Positions 11,846-24,176 of a stretch of 64,000 nucleotides of DNA are shown piece after piece. The translations under genes were made by a program, and so were the position numbers. The DNA comes from Phallus indusiatus. Lineage: Eukaryota > Basidiomycota > Agaricomycetes > Phallales > Phallaceae. A model generated the notes under the pieces. It was not told the DNA's origin. It searched no databases and worked only from the letters and a program-made list of their open reading frames with translations. The stretch spans positions 2,232,001 to 2,296,000 of the forward strand of contig JAQFWX010000001.1 in assembly GCA_027605045.1 (NCBI GenBank), read 5' to 3'. The number at the start of each line of letters is the position of its first letter. Positions within the stretch are counted from its first letter, which is position 1.

Positions 11846-13580
11846 TTAGGCCAATTCTCCGCGTCCAACTTCAGCGTCCGAAAATCCTTCCGGCACACCG
11901 AGATTGTCATCTATCATCCCGCTGACGTTTTCATGATCGCCCATTTCTACGGTAATAGATCGATGTACATATTCCACCAAGCTTCGAAATTGAATGGTCG
12001 GTAGCGTTACATTCGTAGTTTCAATGACTGCCGAATTTCGTTGACGAAGATCCAAAGTAAAATTGGTGATCAAAATCGTCGAAAAGCTTTATATAACACA
12101 AAGATGAACGTCATGGTCAAGGACGAGAAGGATGGACCATACCCGTGTTGAAAATTTCCCGAGATACCTATTGCATCCTAACATGATATTTAATTTCAAT
12201 TTAAATTGGACCAGTAGAACCACACTTGGTTCAACACAGATTGTACGTACGGTTTTCAATCTGATCTGAGAAAGAGAATAAATTCAGAAAATTAGCAGTG
12301 ATCGGAGTTGAGTTTGGATTTACTAGATCAACGATTGTAAGAGCGTTGGTGAAAACAACCACGAAGCTTTGTCGGAAGGTGAAAATGAGCGTTTTGACGA
12401 ATTAAATGTACGTAACAGTTTAAACGTACCAAAACTGCGACAGAACTGCATTTCCCTATAAAAGATAAATTCACTAAGCATATGATTTAAACCTACCTTG
12501 TCTGAGCATCATTGAAACAAGGTCATTGTTTCTTCGGATGCCAGTTTCGCTCTTTAACGTCCATGTACTTCAAATCTTCCACAGGCAAACCCAAAATACA
12601 AGTGATTCCGTTGAAAGAACGCAAATATTAGAGACAGAAGACATCATGAGACCTGCAGCTAGATCATATCACAGCATTTAACATGTTATCATGTGTATGC
12701 TTCTTTCAGACCTACGACTGAAGCTGAGGATATTCGAGGATTAGATATCAGACTGGCATGACTTGAAATTTATTACTGACCTTGTAAAGCATCCACTGTT
12801 CAATATGCTGCCTAAGCATAAAAGAAATTAATTCGCAATTATTCATGAGTGTATCATCGATACTTACCGTAAAGGTTGGTAACAAACCCTCCCATGAAAG
12901 ATAAGGCTAAAACCCCAGCTATAATCTTGTTCCCTTGACACAACGTGTACGCGCGAATAACTAATATACCTAATAATGATGAGTATAGAAGCGTTCCAAA
13001 CCCCGGTATATACTTGACACTGACCTTGAGAACCAATATATGTAACAAGGAACGTAGCATTGTCGATGTTGCCCAGATCAGTGCACAAACTTTCTCCTTC
13101 GTTAGCTTCCCATTTTTCGTGACTATGGATATCTTACCTTTCTCCCTGGAAAGACTTCGTCAGTGTTGCTTGTATATCTCAAGATAGATTGACTTACTGG
13201 CGCAACAAAACTCAACCAAACGGTAATACCTTGATTGATTAACATTCCGTATCTCGTGAAAGCGTAAAGTAGAGTCGGAATACTGAATGGTTTGGGCGAT
13301 AACCATATGTACATCACTTCTCGTGATATATTCAACACCGTAGTATAAAGAAGGAGCGCTGTTGATGAAGTGTCACTTCTACTATTGAACTGTTTAATTA
13401 GCAATTGGATCTGAGATAACGCACCAAACACGCTGACAGAAACAAGCATGTAGGCATAACTAGCATCTTGCTGTAAGACAACCATCGAAAGCTTGAGCAA
13501 TGAGATAGAACCCACTTTAGATATGCATCTTGAATTGACTTTTCTAATGCGACCGCGTTGATGGAGGTAGCATTATCCAT
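11846..13580 (-). pseudogene. DUF6533-type seven-helix membrane protein, inverted copy with a premature TGA
   Basis: Exon 1 starts at 13580 (MDNATSINAVALEKSIQDAY). A 41-bp intron follows, then QDASYAYMLVSVSVF. The next exon carries the DUF6533 hallmark SREVMYIWLSPKPFSIP and LYAFTRYGMLINQG. A very small exon (GGAGAAAG), the CTDLGNIDNATF loop, ILVIRAYTLCQGNK and FMGGFVTNLYG follow. The last exon ends at 11846 (FTLDLRQRN ... VGRGELA). In the exon near 12,500-12,630, the + strand paralogue reads LWKVWGTWKSKG. Here the frame reads LWKI, stop, STWTLKSETG, with TGA at 12570-12572 where the paralogue has TGG. Everything around it aligns in frame, so a single substitution truncates the protein before its last helices. 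The rest is well preserved, so inactivation may be recent. Confidence 0.65.
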
Positions 13581-16500
13581 ATTGTTGATCTTTTTTTGGA
13601 GACGGGGGCGGATTGTTGGCCGTTAAACGACTGAAGGTAAGATGAACTCAGGAGCTTGGGTGTTCGAGGTCAAGTATAAGATTAATGACTATCAATTTGG
13701 TGCGTTAAATAGCGATTGAAGTTACTACAGCCTAAACCATACTTCCGAAAGAGTCGTCTTCATCAATCATCGTATGAATAAAAACCCCAGTGCCTTGACA
13801 ATCGAAAATCCGAATCGGCTAATGAAGCTCTTAAAAGTTTAACACCTGGCTGGGTCCGTCTTGTAATTTTGCGAACAGTGTTTGAGGTTTTGGTAGTGTG
13901 AAGTTTGGCTATATCACTTGCTTGAAAAGACTCGTATGCAACGCTGTCCAATTACTCACAATGTTCTGTCTAATTAGGTCAGTAGCTCTGTAGCACCTTT
14001 CCCAAATTCGAAAGCACTCACAATTATAGGGTTTCATGATGGCCGATTATTATGATGATCGTAGTGAAGGTCCTGGCGGTCCATGCGGTCCATCAACTTC
14101 TTCATATAACCAGCTCGAAAAAAAACTGAGAACTCGCCTCTGTTCATCTGGTGGGTATACATACATATGAAACTGTCAGAATTATGTCAACGGCGGTTAC
14201 ACGCGTAACTCACTGGTGGCAGCGTGGGCAATTCCGTACTAGATCTTCAATACATATGGCACGATCGTCGATTTATCCGCCAATTTCCATCCCGTTCATC
14301 CGAAATTGGTATCAATAAGCGTTGCAGCTTCTTGAGTTTTAAAATTGACTTTGAGCCCATACCCATCATTAGAAAAGAAGGCAGGTACTTTGAGCCGAAA
14401 AAGCCTCAGTAATGAGCTATTCAATTATCAAATTATCTGTCAAGGAAAGTTCAGCATTTACCTTCAACTCCCGTCAAGGAAATAACTTGCGCTTTGAGGT
14501 TTCTTCACTTAGTCATGAGGTCGTGATAGATGATTCCCACTGAACTAGATTCTGGTTGTTAAATTCAAATATCATCTCTTGGGAATGATAGAGTCTGAGG
14601 TGATCTGCGTCTCCTTTTTTTTTTCCTCGGCCGTTACCTGCACTGTGGTAGCAATAATCCAAGTTTGTCGTCTCCGCTCTTGAGGGTAACTATGCTGCTG
14701 CACGAGATGGTACCTGGATTCTCCTTGGAAGCCATGTGTTCTATGGGCTTTCGATGGTTTTTGAACTAAGACTCATGAAAACCTGTTGCGCGCCGCCGTC
14801 CTTGCGACTAAATTGTTATGAATAATATGAACGACAGCACCATATAAGGAAATACTAAAAACTCGGGATTACGCGGTGAGATGCCATGTACCAAGGTATA
14901 AAACAATAATGCACGGGTTGTATGATCTAGATAAAACCAACAAATGTAGAGCTGAGCAGGATCAGTTCCTCACTTCTTTTTATCATCAATCAATGTCTCG
15001 GAACCTAATTCTGTTCATGCTTGTGCTTAATTTCATGTATACACCAATGTTATTTTTCTTCTTCTTTGAAGTCTTTAATGTAGGAAAAAGCGTTGGCACA
15101 ACGTATTATGTCTCGGAGCAGGAAACATCTGAAAACGAACACCGCGAACCGATTAGGTTTGGTTGACCGTCGCACCTAAAATAAGAACTGTATTGTCATT
15201 TGATAGAATTCGTTCTCATAACATGTTCCAAACAACCTATTCCAGATAGATGATGAAAAAAAATTGAATTGGCGTCCAACGAAGGGGCGTATGTTATGAG
15301 CCCAGCCTTTTAACATCCTTTGCCTGGCAGTCGTGAACGGTTGACCTAGCAGCAATCCAATGATAATTGATGCACTGCGACAATCATTAGGGATATAGAT
15401 AAACTCATTTGCGAACAAGTTATTGTGAGAAGGTCAGCGGAAAGCATACGGAGAATTTCTCAGTCAGGCGAAATCCTGTTGGTCTGCTGAACGTTCTGTA
15501 ATTGGAACTGACTGAGCTAATCCACTTTTGACTCTGACAGGAATAAAGTAGAAATTTGACTGGATTGATGCAGACACGCAGCTTAGTCGCCGCTTTTGTC
15601 GAAGCAGGATCGGAGCAACCAGCAAGCTAAGAAGTCATGGTTATTAAGCGCAAACGGTGAAGCGTTGAACGTTGAACTATTACATGCTTGCCCCAGGCCT
15701 CTAATTTATATACACTCCTGCCACCAAGCCACCACTGAGTTTCTGTGACCGCCCAACACAAGAAAATCCTAAAGAAAGCGACACCGGGTCCGCCAAATCG
15801 TCTGCTCGTTCGGGTGATGAGCTTTCACATATTCTCTTCCGTATTTGTAATTGATACCAAACCACAACAGGCTGAAAGTGTTGGAGGATTTCACTACTCG
15901 TCCCATGACGCCTAGGCCTGCAGCTGAGAACACCGTTGACTAGTTGCCAATAGGGTGATGAAGGGCAGTCGAGTGGTCCCAAGTAGCAGAAATCTCGTTC
16001 ATTGCAGATGTAATAGCAGTGTACACTGCAACGGTATCGTCGATGGAACGTCATTAATTCATTGGCCAAAAAAACAGTTGTGCGCGTCGCCGTCGAGTGC
16101 AGTCATGCTTTTTGTTTTTGTTGATGACATGAGGCGCTAAAATTGACCAATCCCCGACTCCCATCAATGAATTTGATGGTCCGAAATTTGAACTCTACTC
16201 ACACCAGCACTTGCGATGCTTCGAGCTTCAAGCTCAAGTGCGGTGGACGCAGTGATTTATGCATGACCGTTCACCTACTCAACTTCTCGAAGCCTGTCTG
16301 GCGGTACGGTGTATCACGGTCACCCCGGTCATGATCACCGGTGGCTAGCTCTTAACAGTCAACTCCAAGATACTGTCGGGCTAAAGAAGGATTGAGAGTT
16401 GTTTATTTTGCCTTGGAGAAAAATAGGTAACGTTACCTCATCAGTGATATCTTAGTTGATCAATCTTATCTTTTGCACTAGAGAAGAGTAGATATCCTCA

Positions 16501-18700
16501 AGTTCTAACTGCGGGAAAGATTGTGTGATTCCCAACCTTTTCAAAACACTTAATGGCACGCTGATAAACCTTTTTTACAGCTTAGATGGGCCGGCCTTGC
16601 TTCATAAAACTGGCAGTCAGTACACTCCAGCGACCAACGGCACAGTTGTAGTCGGAAAATCTACTTTCTTCTGTCAAAGCAGATGCATTTGAGCTTTGGG
16701 TGTAATAGATGTTTTACTGACGTCGAAGCTATATTGATCGGAATAGTATCGGACAGATTATCATGGAGATGAAACGGCATATTCAATTTTGGGAACGACT
16801 ACTTCCAGAGAGAGATTGCCTACTTATATTCTGACTGGTTTTGGTTGGCCCGGTCGTATTCGGATTTTTGGAGCTTTTACCAACATTAAACGTATGTAAT
16901 CAGTGTCGATAAATAACAGAGCAAACCCTCTGCTGATTACTCTCGTGGAAGATACACGTTCTAAAGATTGACACACAGCTTTTCGACTCCACTCTCTTCA
17001 TCGAGACACGGGGCATACATACCGATGTTGATCAATGATGGTAATGTCGCTTTGACCTTCTGCATTTTTTATTCAAGAATATCATGCTGCATCTCACTGC
17101 TTTCATCGGTTCGAGCAGTCCGGAGCTTCCCATTTACATTTTGAACGAGATTGCCTGGCGTTTGAGCCACTCGGTGACAGTGGTAGGTTTTCTGAGAGAC
17201 CAGGTGTGCCCCTGATTCAGATTGTTTTTACACGCTCTATTCCGCTTTCTATCAGTGTCATTATTAGGTCTAAATTTACTGGATCAATGTGCATCAATAA
17301 TCTGGTTTCGCGGCGGCTGTCCATAATTTGATTGATTTTGCGGGAAAAACGAGGCTGAAATGAACGCTGGTTATCTATCTTGATTCCCACGTCGATCCGC
17401 AGTCTGACAGTGATGAACAGGAAGCGCTGTTGCCGGCGGGTGGAAGATCTTGTGAGATGGGTCAAATAATCGTGAACTGAGTACTGAAAAGAGAGCCCCA
17501 TGCCGGTTTAGCTATCCTGTATGTTTCCGTTCACTGTCCGAGTCATCTTAGTTATAACTTGGTCCAAATCTCCCAATTCCCTTCTTAACAGTTGGTTGAC
17601 ACTTTCATTGATGATCTCATAGCAGTCGATGCCGTTGATGAGGCCTTCATATGGGTTTATTCAGCACCAAGTTAAACCAGGTTGTAACAATATTTTTTCC
17701 TGCCACTTTTATACATTCTAAACATTAGGAAAGCAAGTCAATGACGCACCAATGCCGTTTGCGGACTATTTGCACTCGAGAAGGCGCCGGAACAGCACCA
17801 ACGTCCTGCTGAGCTCGCGGGCGCCAGAGCACATCGCAGGTCGCTCTCTCCACCATCGCACTCAGGCTGAGTGACATCCAAGCGTCGTCACCATCAGTCG
17901 CTTCCATTCTGCTTTCGCGCCCTCCATCCCACCCTTACGCTGGCTAAGAGCACTCCACAACACAGTCTCGTGTCACTCCGAGAGACGGCGTCCGAATCCG
18001 CCGAGCAAGCCCGCCCACCCGGCGGTCTTGTTCCGCGTTTCTGAGCACAGCTTTTCCCCCAACCTACCACGCACACCGTCACGAGGAGCGAGACGAGGCG
18101 GCAGGACGTATATCAAATATGGCACAGCCTTTCGGAGTCTTTCCCCACCAGTGCATTCATTCTGGATCACATCGATCACACTTTATCGGGTCCGCCAAGG
18201 GTTCGCACTTATATATGTAAGCAAGCAATCTTTTTCGCCAACCAGCACTGAGCGAATCTCTTTTTTTGTTCACGCGGCCAACAAGATATCAATCAACGCC
18301 CAACACTCTGTTCTCATATCTCACTATTTCATCTCAGTAATTTTCATTAACTAGCTGCTAATTATATATTCTAGTATTATTCTATGAATTCTAGAGCCAG
18401 TTCAGGTTAGATTTTGTAGTATCTAAATCCGTCCAGCCACAAGGGTCACGTCCAATACCCAAATCATATTTAGTTCAAGTTCTAGCTCTTACCGACCGTG
18501 GATGCCACTACGCAGAGCTAAGGTATATTTCTGTTCGTCTCTTGGCGCTCGTGTTCGTGCCAAAGGCCATCCGAGTCGGACCTTTGATATTCTTACCCGT
18601 TCGATCACGCCTTCTATCAAAAATGAAACGTACGCATAGCCTTTTTAACGCAAGCTCACAGCCAGTCACCGATAAAACAGCCCTCGGGGGGCACTTTCTG
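13581..18700. other. Gene-poor accessory stretch
   Basis: No gene I can support. Short ORFs are scattered. One around 14,035-14,166 begins MMADYYDDRSEGPGGP and runs about 44 codons; it could be a first exon. One at 14,876-15,166 has a hydrophobic stretch. One at 17,217-17,501 on the minus strand has no motif. A GC-rich patch at about 17,740-18,230 stands out from the AT-rich surroundings. No terminal repeats were found around it by eye. Confidence 0.4.
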
Positions 18701-19021
18701 TAAAATTGCATTGGGCTATAATAATAGATGATGTCACAAGGAGTTATTGCATCAAGAACGATATGCTACGATATGACGCCGGCGGGAATACCTACTTCAC
18801 ATTTACTGATTTACTGATGGGTATAAGAATCATAATGCAACTCGTGTTCTTCAGACATTCCTCCCAGATACTGAAACTCAAGCTCGATACCTTCCACATA
18901 AATGTCACCAATCCCACAAGATCGCGCAGGAAACTATATTCATGGATTCTCTGTACTAAGCCACATCGGTATGTGATTGCAAGCTGGAGAAACATCGAAG
19001 TTGAATTAGCTTGGATTTCAG

Positions 19022-20006
19022 GACAGTCAACTCCAGAAAATCCCCAGGAAAGTCCATTGACCCTTCAGGGTCTCGTCATGGTTGATACCGGAGGTCCCAC
19101 ATCTACCACCCAGACGCGGTCTCAGGTTCCTGGTTTTACCGTCCCTAATACATTCAATGCCAGCGGAAACTTGACGTTCTTTTCCTCTTCCAATCCACAT
19201 GGAATTTCTCGTAGAAACACCTATCAAGGGACCACAATTTCAAAAGGTGCGACACTCGTCACCTGCGAAAGTGTATGCGTCGCCGGAGCTGTTGTTGCTG
19301 CAATAGGTGAGAGCACCGACAGGCACTCTTCATTATTCATTAACCGACGTTCGTTGAACAAGTGGTATTCTGCCTTTCCTTCTGCCTTTTCCTCTGCGTA
19401 GGCCCCGGCTGTAGAAGAAGAATGGATCAGTGGATTGCAAATTACTACGGAGGCCAGCGGCGAACCAACCCCCCAGTGGTAGCTACACCAACACGGCTTG
19501 AGCCCGGAAGGTAATTTTTGCTCTAATCTCTAACTACATATCCTCAAGTCGTTCTCAGATCACGAGTCTCGACAACGTCTATTGAACTTCCACCTCTGCC
19601 TCCTTACCCTGGAAATCATCTTCCACCATACTCTTTGAACGATTCGGATGCTTCCGCTAACGTGGCTAACCCTAGTTCTGAAATAGACCATGAATCGTCT
19701 GACGTGACACCCACAAGAGAGTTCAGCATCACGCCGGAAGACGCCAACTCTGAGGTAACATCTCCGAACACAATCATTCGCAACGACAATGAGTCCCCCG
19801 TGCCTCCTACACCTTTAATCTCAACTATCCCGCTGCCTCCTCTCAGCACCAACGATCATATTCTCCGATGCGATTCCAGCTCTGATTCGGAGAATGATAA
19901 CCTACATCAATGCTGTTCGGTCAACCAACCAGTGAATAGCGATCATTCAAGCGACTCGGATTTCAGCCTTGAAGCAAATGGAAGCTTGGGACTGATATTC
20001 AAATAA
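19022..20006 (+). CDS. Small single-pass membrane protein, G-S-L-G-L-I tail family, copy A2
   Basis: This is the best preserved member. Exons: up to 19306, 19363-19510, and 19559-20006. The ectodomain side is Ser/Thr-rich with probable N-glycosylation sites (for example FNASGNLTF) and ends in TLVTCESVC. The membrane segment AGAVVAAIVVFCLSFCLFLC spans a phase-1 intron (19307-19362). Basic residues (GCRRR) follow, then the juxtamembrane motif YYGGQRRTNPP. A phase-2 intron leads into a tail with PPLPPYPGN, LPPYS and STIPLPP, ending GSLGLIFK. The 5' end is uncertain: the reading frame stays open back to 18706, but no signal peptide is visible there, so more upstream exons are likely. No function known. 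Topology (outside N-terminus, cytosolic tail) is inferred from the basic residues. Confidence 0.65.
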
Positions 20007-21450
20007 TGTTGATACCCCTTCATCATGATGTCAAATTAGTAAGATGTTGTTACTGGAAAATATGGGCATTCAGAATTTCAGATTGCGAACTCTATATAAA
20101 GCAATTAAATTGATTTGCTCTATATTACTTGGCTGAGAACATGATACATTTTCTCATGCACACTACTAGTGAATTTCATGAGATTTTATGTTACTGGGGT
20201 CCTTAGTTCCAAAGTGCAATCGATGTCATCTCACTAAGTAAGTGGAATCGGACCGGTACCAATCAGCTGAACGCTGTAGACCCGCTCAGTATCTCCGGAG
20301 ACGCCAACATCGGGATGCTCTGGGGACGCTGGCGTGCCAAACTTACACCCAAAGCTGTGTGACGTCATAGCACTGAAAGCTTCTTCATAAATTTGGAGTA
20401 CAGCCACAATAAAGAATCCGTGTCTTGACAATCAAATAAAGTCTGTGCTACCCCATCGTGCGTAAACGATCTCCTTCCAACTAGTACGAAACAACTTCCG
20501 GGTCCTTGGCCGAAGAGTCAATCATAAGCTGGGTTCATATCTTTTTATCCTGAGAACGAACATAAGTACTGTATCTCAGTGCTCCGACGGGATCGACAGC
20601 CCAAAGAATGACGGTAATATTTGTGCGCGTTCACACTACTTTCTTCTGACGCGCCGATGACACAGCTTCTGACCAGACCCATTGAGCATTTTCTTCCGAG
20701 GACAAGTCCGGCCTTCTGACAGCAACTCATGAGAAATTGATATTGAGTATATTTAATTTAAAAAAAAACGAAGGCTTACCAATCAGATGAAATTTTTCAA
20801 AGAAAGTCTAAAATTCTGCTGATTTTACTAGGGGTCATCGATCATCGTTTGGACTTACTGACTGTGATGTTGCTTACAGTCAAAACATCAGCCGCCGCTG
20901 TCCATATGGGTCTAGGCCGTTTCGCGTTTCAGTATCTTGGTTCTTTTTTTGGTGGCATGATATGTGAGAATTGAGTTGTTATAACAGAAAAAAATTGGAG
21001 AGTGAAGGTTACGATAAGCGTGTCGTTGATACAGACGGAGATGCTACACCATCCCAGGTCTTTATAACGTCGCGTGGCCCTTCCGTATCATGCACTGCTT
21101 TCGGTCTTCTCGTTAGGCAGGCCAGTCTTTGCTTATCCGTTTACCGAAGGTTGTCACAATAGATGGATTAGGCCGAGTAGACCACATCGAGGACAATAAC
21201 ATCATGAAAGTTGCTTGATGCTTGACTCATGCTGTGGGCCACAGAATTTCGTTTGTTTGAAACACATACCTCTGACAATCCAACTAATTTGGAGGGAAAA
21301 TTCCGTCAAAATATTTCTGATATACTGGATACTAGAACCAACCGTTTGATGTGTAGCGTGATTGCTTAAGCTCTTTTCTACAGTAATTTCGAACGCCTTT
21401 TGATGCGATGAATGTACTCCACTTTGCCACAGAGATAGCGCGAAAAGAGT
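20007..21450. other. 3' flank of A2 and short spacer to block B2
   Basis: About 20,220-20,620 matches 806-1,160 of block A1. The minus strand here carries a short decayed frame. Between 20.9 and 21.45 kb the match to block 1 stops. In block 1 this place holds about 5 kb with the DUF6533 gene and the RPC9 copy; here only about 0.5 kb separates A2 from B2. No gene seen. Confidence 0.5.
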
Positions 21451-21561
21451 TTTGGAGTGGGCACTGGGCAGGATGAAACTGGTCGACACGTGGTCAGGAG
21501 AGTGACAACACGCTGTGACTGACTGGACTTTTGTGGGCGCGCTGGTAGTAGAACCTTAAAG

Positions 21562-21588
21562 CTTAAGCGCTTAAGGCCTTAACGTTAA
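21562..21588. repeat. Cluster of short perfect palindromes
   Basis: CTTAAGCGCTTAAG (21562-21575) and TTAACGTTAA (21579-21588) are perfect palindromes, linked by AAGGCCTT, also a palindrome. The matching place in block B1 (about 7,490) lacks them. Confidence 0.8.
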
Positions 21589-22233
21589 CGTTTATGTAAC
21601 GTTTTTCTCCGGGTCAGCCATCGCTCAACATATACAGCTAGCACTCAGACTCAACCCGGTGAGGCTAGAACGTCTAAATGGAGCTCGATGACTATTCCGC
21701 TTCAACAAGCCATCGTCCATATCTACTGAGAATCTACTTTGCCGTCCTTGCGATGTTGATAGCACGATATCCCGATCCAACGCCATCCAATAAGCATCCA
21801 TCTTGTTTACATCTTTTGGGCTTTACAAATTACTGACTTCAAGACAATTCATATCCCCAATAGACGGATGCACCGCGGCAAGACGGGTATGCCTACAAAC
21901 CCCAAATTCGTTTCGTCGATGATAGCAAACAAAGCCTTTTACTGCTCGAGTTCATCATCTTGCTTGTCTTATGGCGCAGCCTTCGTCTTCGATGGTATAG
22001 GTATGGGAATAAATATATAATCAACTGTTTACTGATCTAATATTTAAATTTATCACGACTTGTTACGAAATTTCTGGCTTCCATGCCTACATGCACGACT
22101 ACAATCTCGCCCTGACGGCATTTCTGTTCATATCAAATTCCACAACTTAAGTATTCTTGCTATCCCAAATTCACATTTTCCACGTGAACGTGTGACCTTG
22201 ATATTTGGAAAGCAAAATGACGCTCCTGCCGCA

Positions 22234-23112
22234 TCACCACAAAATCAATCCCAAGCTTCCAGTCGGTTCAATGTTTAAATTCAATCTATCGCCAATTTCG
22301 TTCTCATTGCTTTGTGCTACAACAACCGGTGCACTCCAGGGCTGTATGATGGTATGATTTTCGTAATTGTAACGAATTGGGCTGTATTGTGGAAGGTTAT
22401 CGTATTCGTCATCCGAAGGAGGGAGTGGAATAGTCGAGATAACAGGCGCAGGAGGTATGGACAGTTCACCGGTGCTGATTGAGTTCAGAGAAGTTACTGA
22501 TGTTGATACTGATTCAAGGCTGGAGTTCGTGACGGTTACAATAGACGTTTGATCATCGGGAGTCACAAAGTTGACGAAAGGGAGGTCGTGAGTGCTAGTG
22601 ATGTTGCATGATGGTAGGGGAGAGTCTTCAGGGTGAGGAGCAATGACTGACAGCTCATAAGAACCTGACGTCTGTGATCTAGGAAAACTCGTAACCGGAA
22701 ATATCTTAGAAGAAATAAGACCGAAACTAACCTCCTGGTATTGAGGCTCGTTATGCCGGTTGCCACCGCTGAGGAATTGGTGCGTCGGTGACTGTAGTTG
22801 CTAATCCACCTACCCCTGATCCTTCTGTAGATCAAGGCTAAAGAAAGTAAAAGACCGATGCATATGGCTGTTAAGAAATGCTTCGTGAATGGGGAAAAAA
22901 TATTCATTGCTAGTAAGGCCCTCACCTAGTGTAGCGACAACGATTAAACCTAGACATACACCATCGCACTGCGCTACAGCCGGTCCACTCGGACTAAACG
23001 TCGTCTGATAAATGACAACGTGAGCGAAGGCTGCGATGAGAAAAGTGTAAGGAAAAATAAGTGACACTGACTGCCAGAGTAGGGGTGGCGAGAGCTGTAA
23101 GATTAACAGCAC
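22234..23112 (-). CDS. Small single-pass membrane protein, G-S-L-G-L-I tail family, copy B2
   Basis: Exons on the minus strand: 22234-22678, 22732-22867, and an upstream exon ending at 22926. The membrane segment CLGLIVVATLA then ICIGLLLSLALIYRR is split by a phase-1 intron (22868-22925). The juxtamembrane stretch is RWISNYSHRRTN. After a phase-2 intron come SQTSGSYELS, VISTIPLPP and the end GSLGLILW. The upstream exon reads AHVVIYQTTFSPSGP before AQCDGVCLG; compare TYQGTTISKG before CESVC in A2. The full 5' end is not resolved. Coding exons are open and in phase across all three parts, so this copy may be functional. Its function is unknown. Confidence 0.6.
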
Positions 23113-23821
23113 ATCCTAAGATGGGGGAAATGCTGTGAAAAGCGCGGCAGCCTATACTTGCTAGAAGAGACTTCGGATTAAATGCCTCTGACCGCCGCAA
23201 GTCAGCTTCAGTGTCTTCCTGACATGACGTCACCTACCGTGGTCGATAGATGTAGGGGTCATCTAGCACACCTCAAGTTGTTGATGATAGAAAATATAAT
23301 CTAGGGTAGGCGAGATATCCGGTGAAGCTTTGGTGTAATAAGAATTGAAAATGGTCAATGAGTTTTTATCGTGGCGTGTAGACGTGCGGACACAGATTTT
23401 TTTTGAAAAAGTAATTTTTATGAAAAGTATTTTTCTGAATATAGTAGGTATGGTGTTGTGTGTGGCGTGTGTGTGTGTTTTCCTAAAAAAGTAAATCTTA
23501 ATCATTTTACTGTTGATAAGTCACCAGTCAATCGTCACTTTCTCCCGGCAGTCCTGGGCATTGAGTTTTATTTTCTACTCTTTTTCCCATTATTCCGGTG
23601 GCAATTATCAGCAGCTGGGAAAAGATTGTTCATCACTCAAATTAATAAATCGTGGCATGCTTCGCTGATGCTTGCTGTTGATATCTACTCCGAGTCCAGA
23701 CAATGAGAGCCAATGAGATACTTGTTTGCCCGTCAGACCTACCAATCCGGCATCGTTTTGTCAGATTTGCCTCAGACGCGGCGCGTATCTGCCTTTTCAT
23801 CACAAAGATCTTCTTTTCTTC

Positions 23822-24176
23822 TGTAGGTAACACAACTTCTAGTGCTTCTTACCTAGATTCTATCTGGGGAGCAAACCAAAACGCGCCGGCGCCGGCGCCC
23901 ACTGAGGGGAGCCGGGAGCAGCTCTAAGCAGGAAGAAGGAAGAAACTCTGTGAGGAACTTAGATAGGAAATGTAAATATAATCTCAGTGATAGTAATAAA
24001 GGCTCTGATGTGAAGAATAAAGGGGGAAAATAAACTGTATTGAAGTGTAAAACTACTCGGTATTTATACCAGAGAGAGCTTGTCCATGGACCTAAGAAAT
24101 GGGTGTCCCGGACTTTTAATACTAAAGGCTGTCCAGAGAGAAATCCCTGTCCAACCATTGTTCTAGCTAATTACAG
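23822..24176 (-). mobile_element. Possible LTR-like sequence (low confidence)
   Basis: The stretch starts TGTAGGTAACACAAC and ends TAATTACA, giving TGTA..TACA termini. On the minus strand it contains TATAAATACC, and a GC-rich run GCGCCGGCGCCGGCGCC lies near 23,882-23,898. The segment is absent from the equivalent place in block B1. No matching 5-bp flanks were found, so the exact ends, or the whole call, may be wrong. Confidence 0.25.

Noticed and set aside
16290..16345. Similarity to the first exon of the 49.4-kb membrane protein (CCGGTCATGATCAC)
   Set aside because: A 14-bp, mostly palindromic match with no further similarity; likely chance.
18028..18354. 108-codon + strand frame in the GC-rich patch
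   Set aside because: Arg/Ser-rich composition typical of chance frames in GC-rich DNA; no motif, and a competing frame on the other strand.
19402..19510. Later acceptor for copy A2 that would shorten the membrane helix
   Set aside because: The acceptor at 19363 gives a full-length helix and matches the splice position and phase of copies B1 and B2.
23853..24158. 101-codon minus-strand frame with hydrophobic stretches
   Set aside because: Overlaps the LTR-like stretch with a GC microsatellite; no domain, and more likely non-coding.
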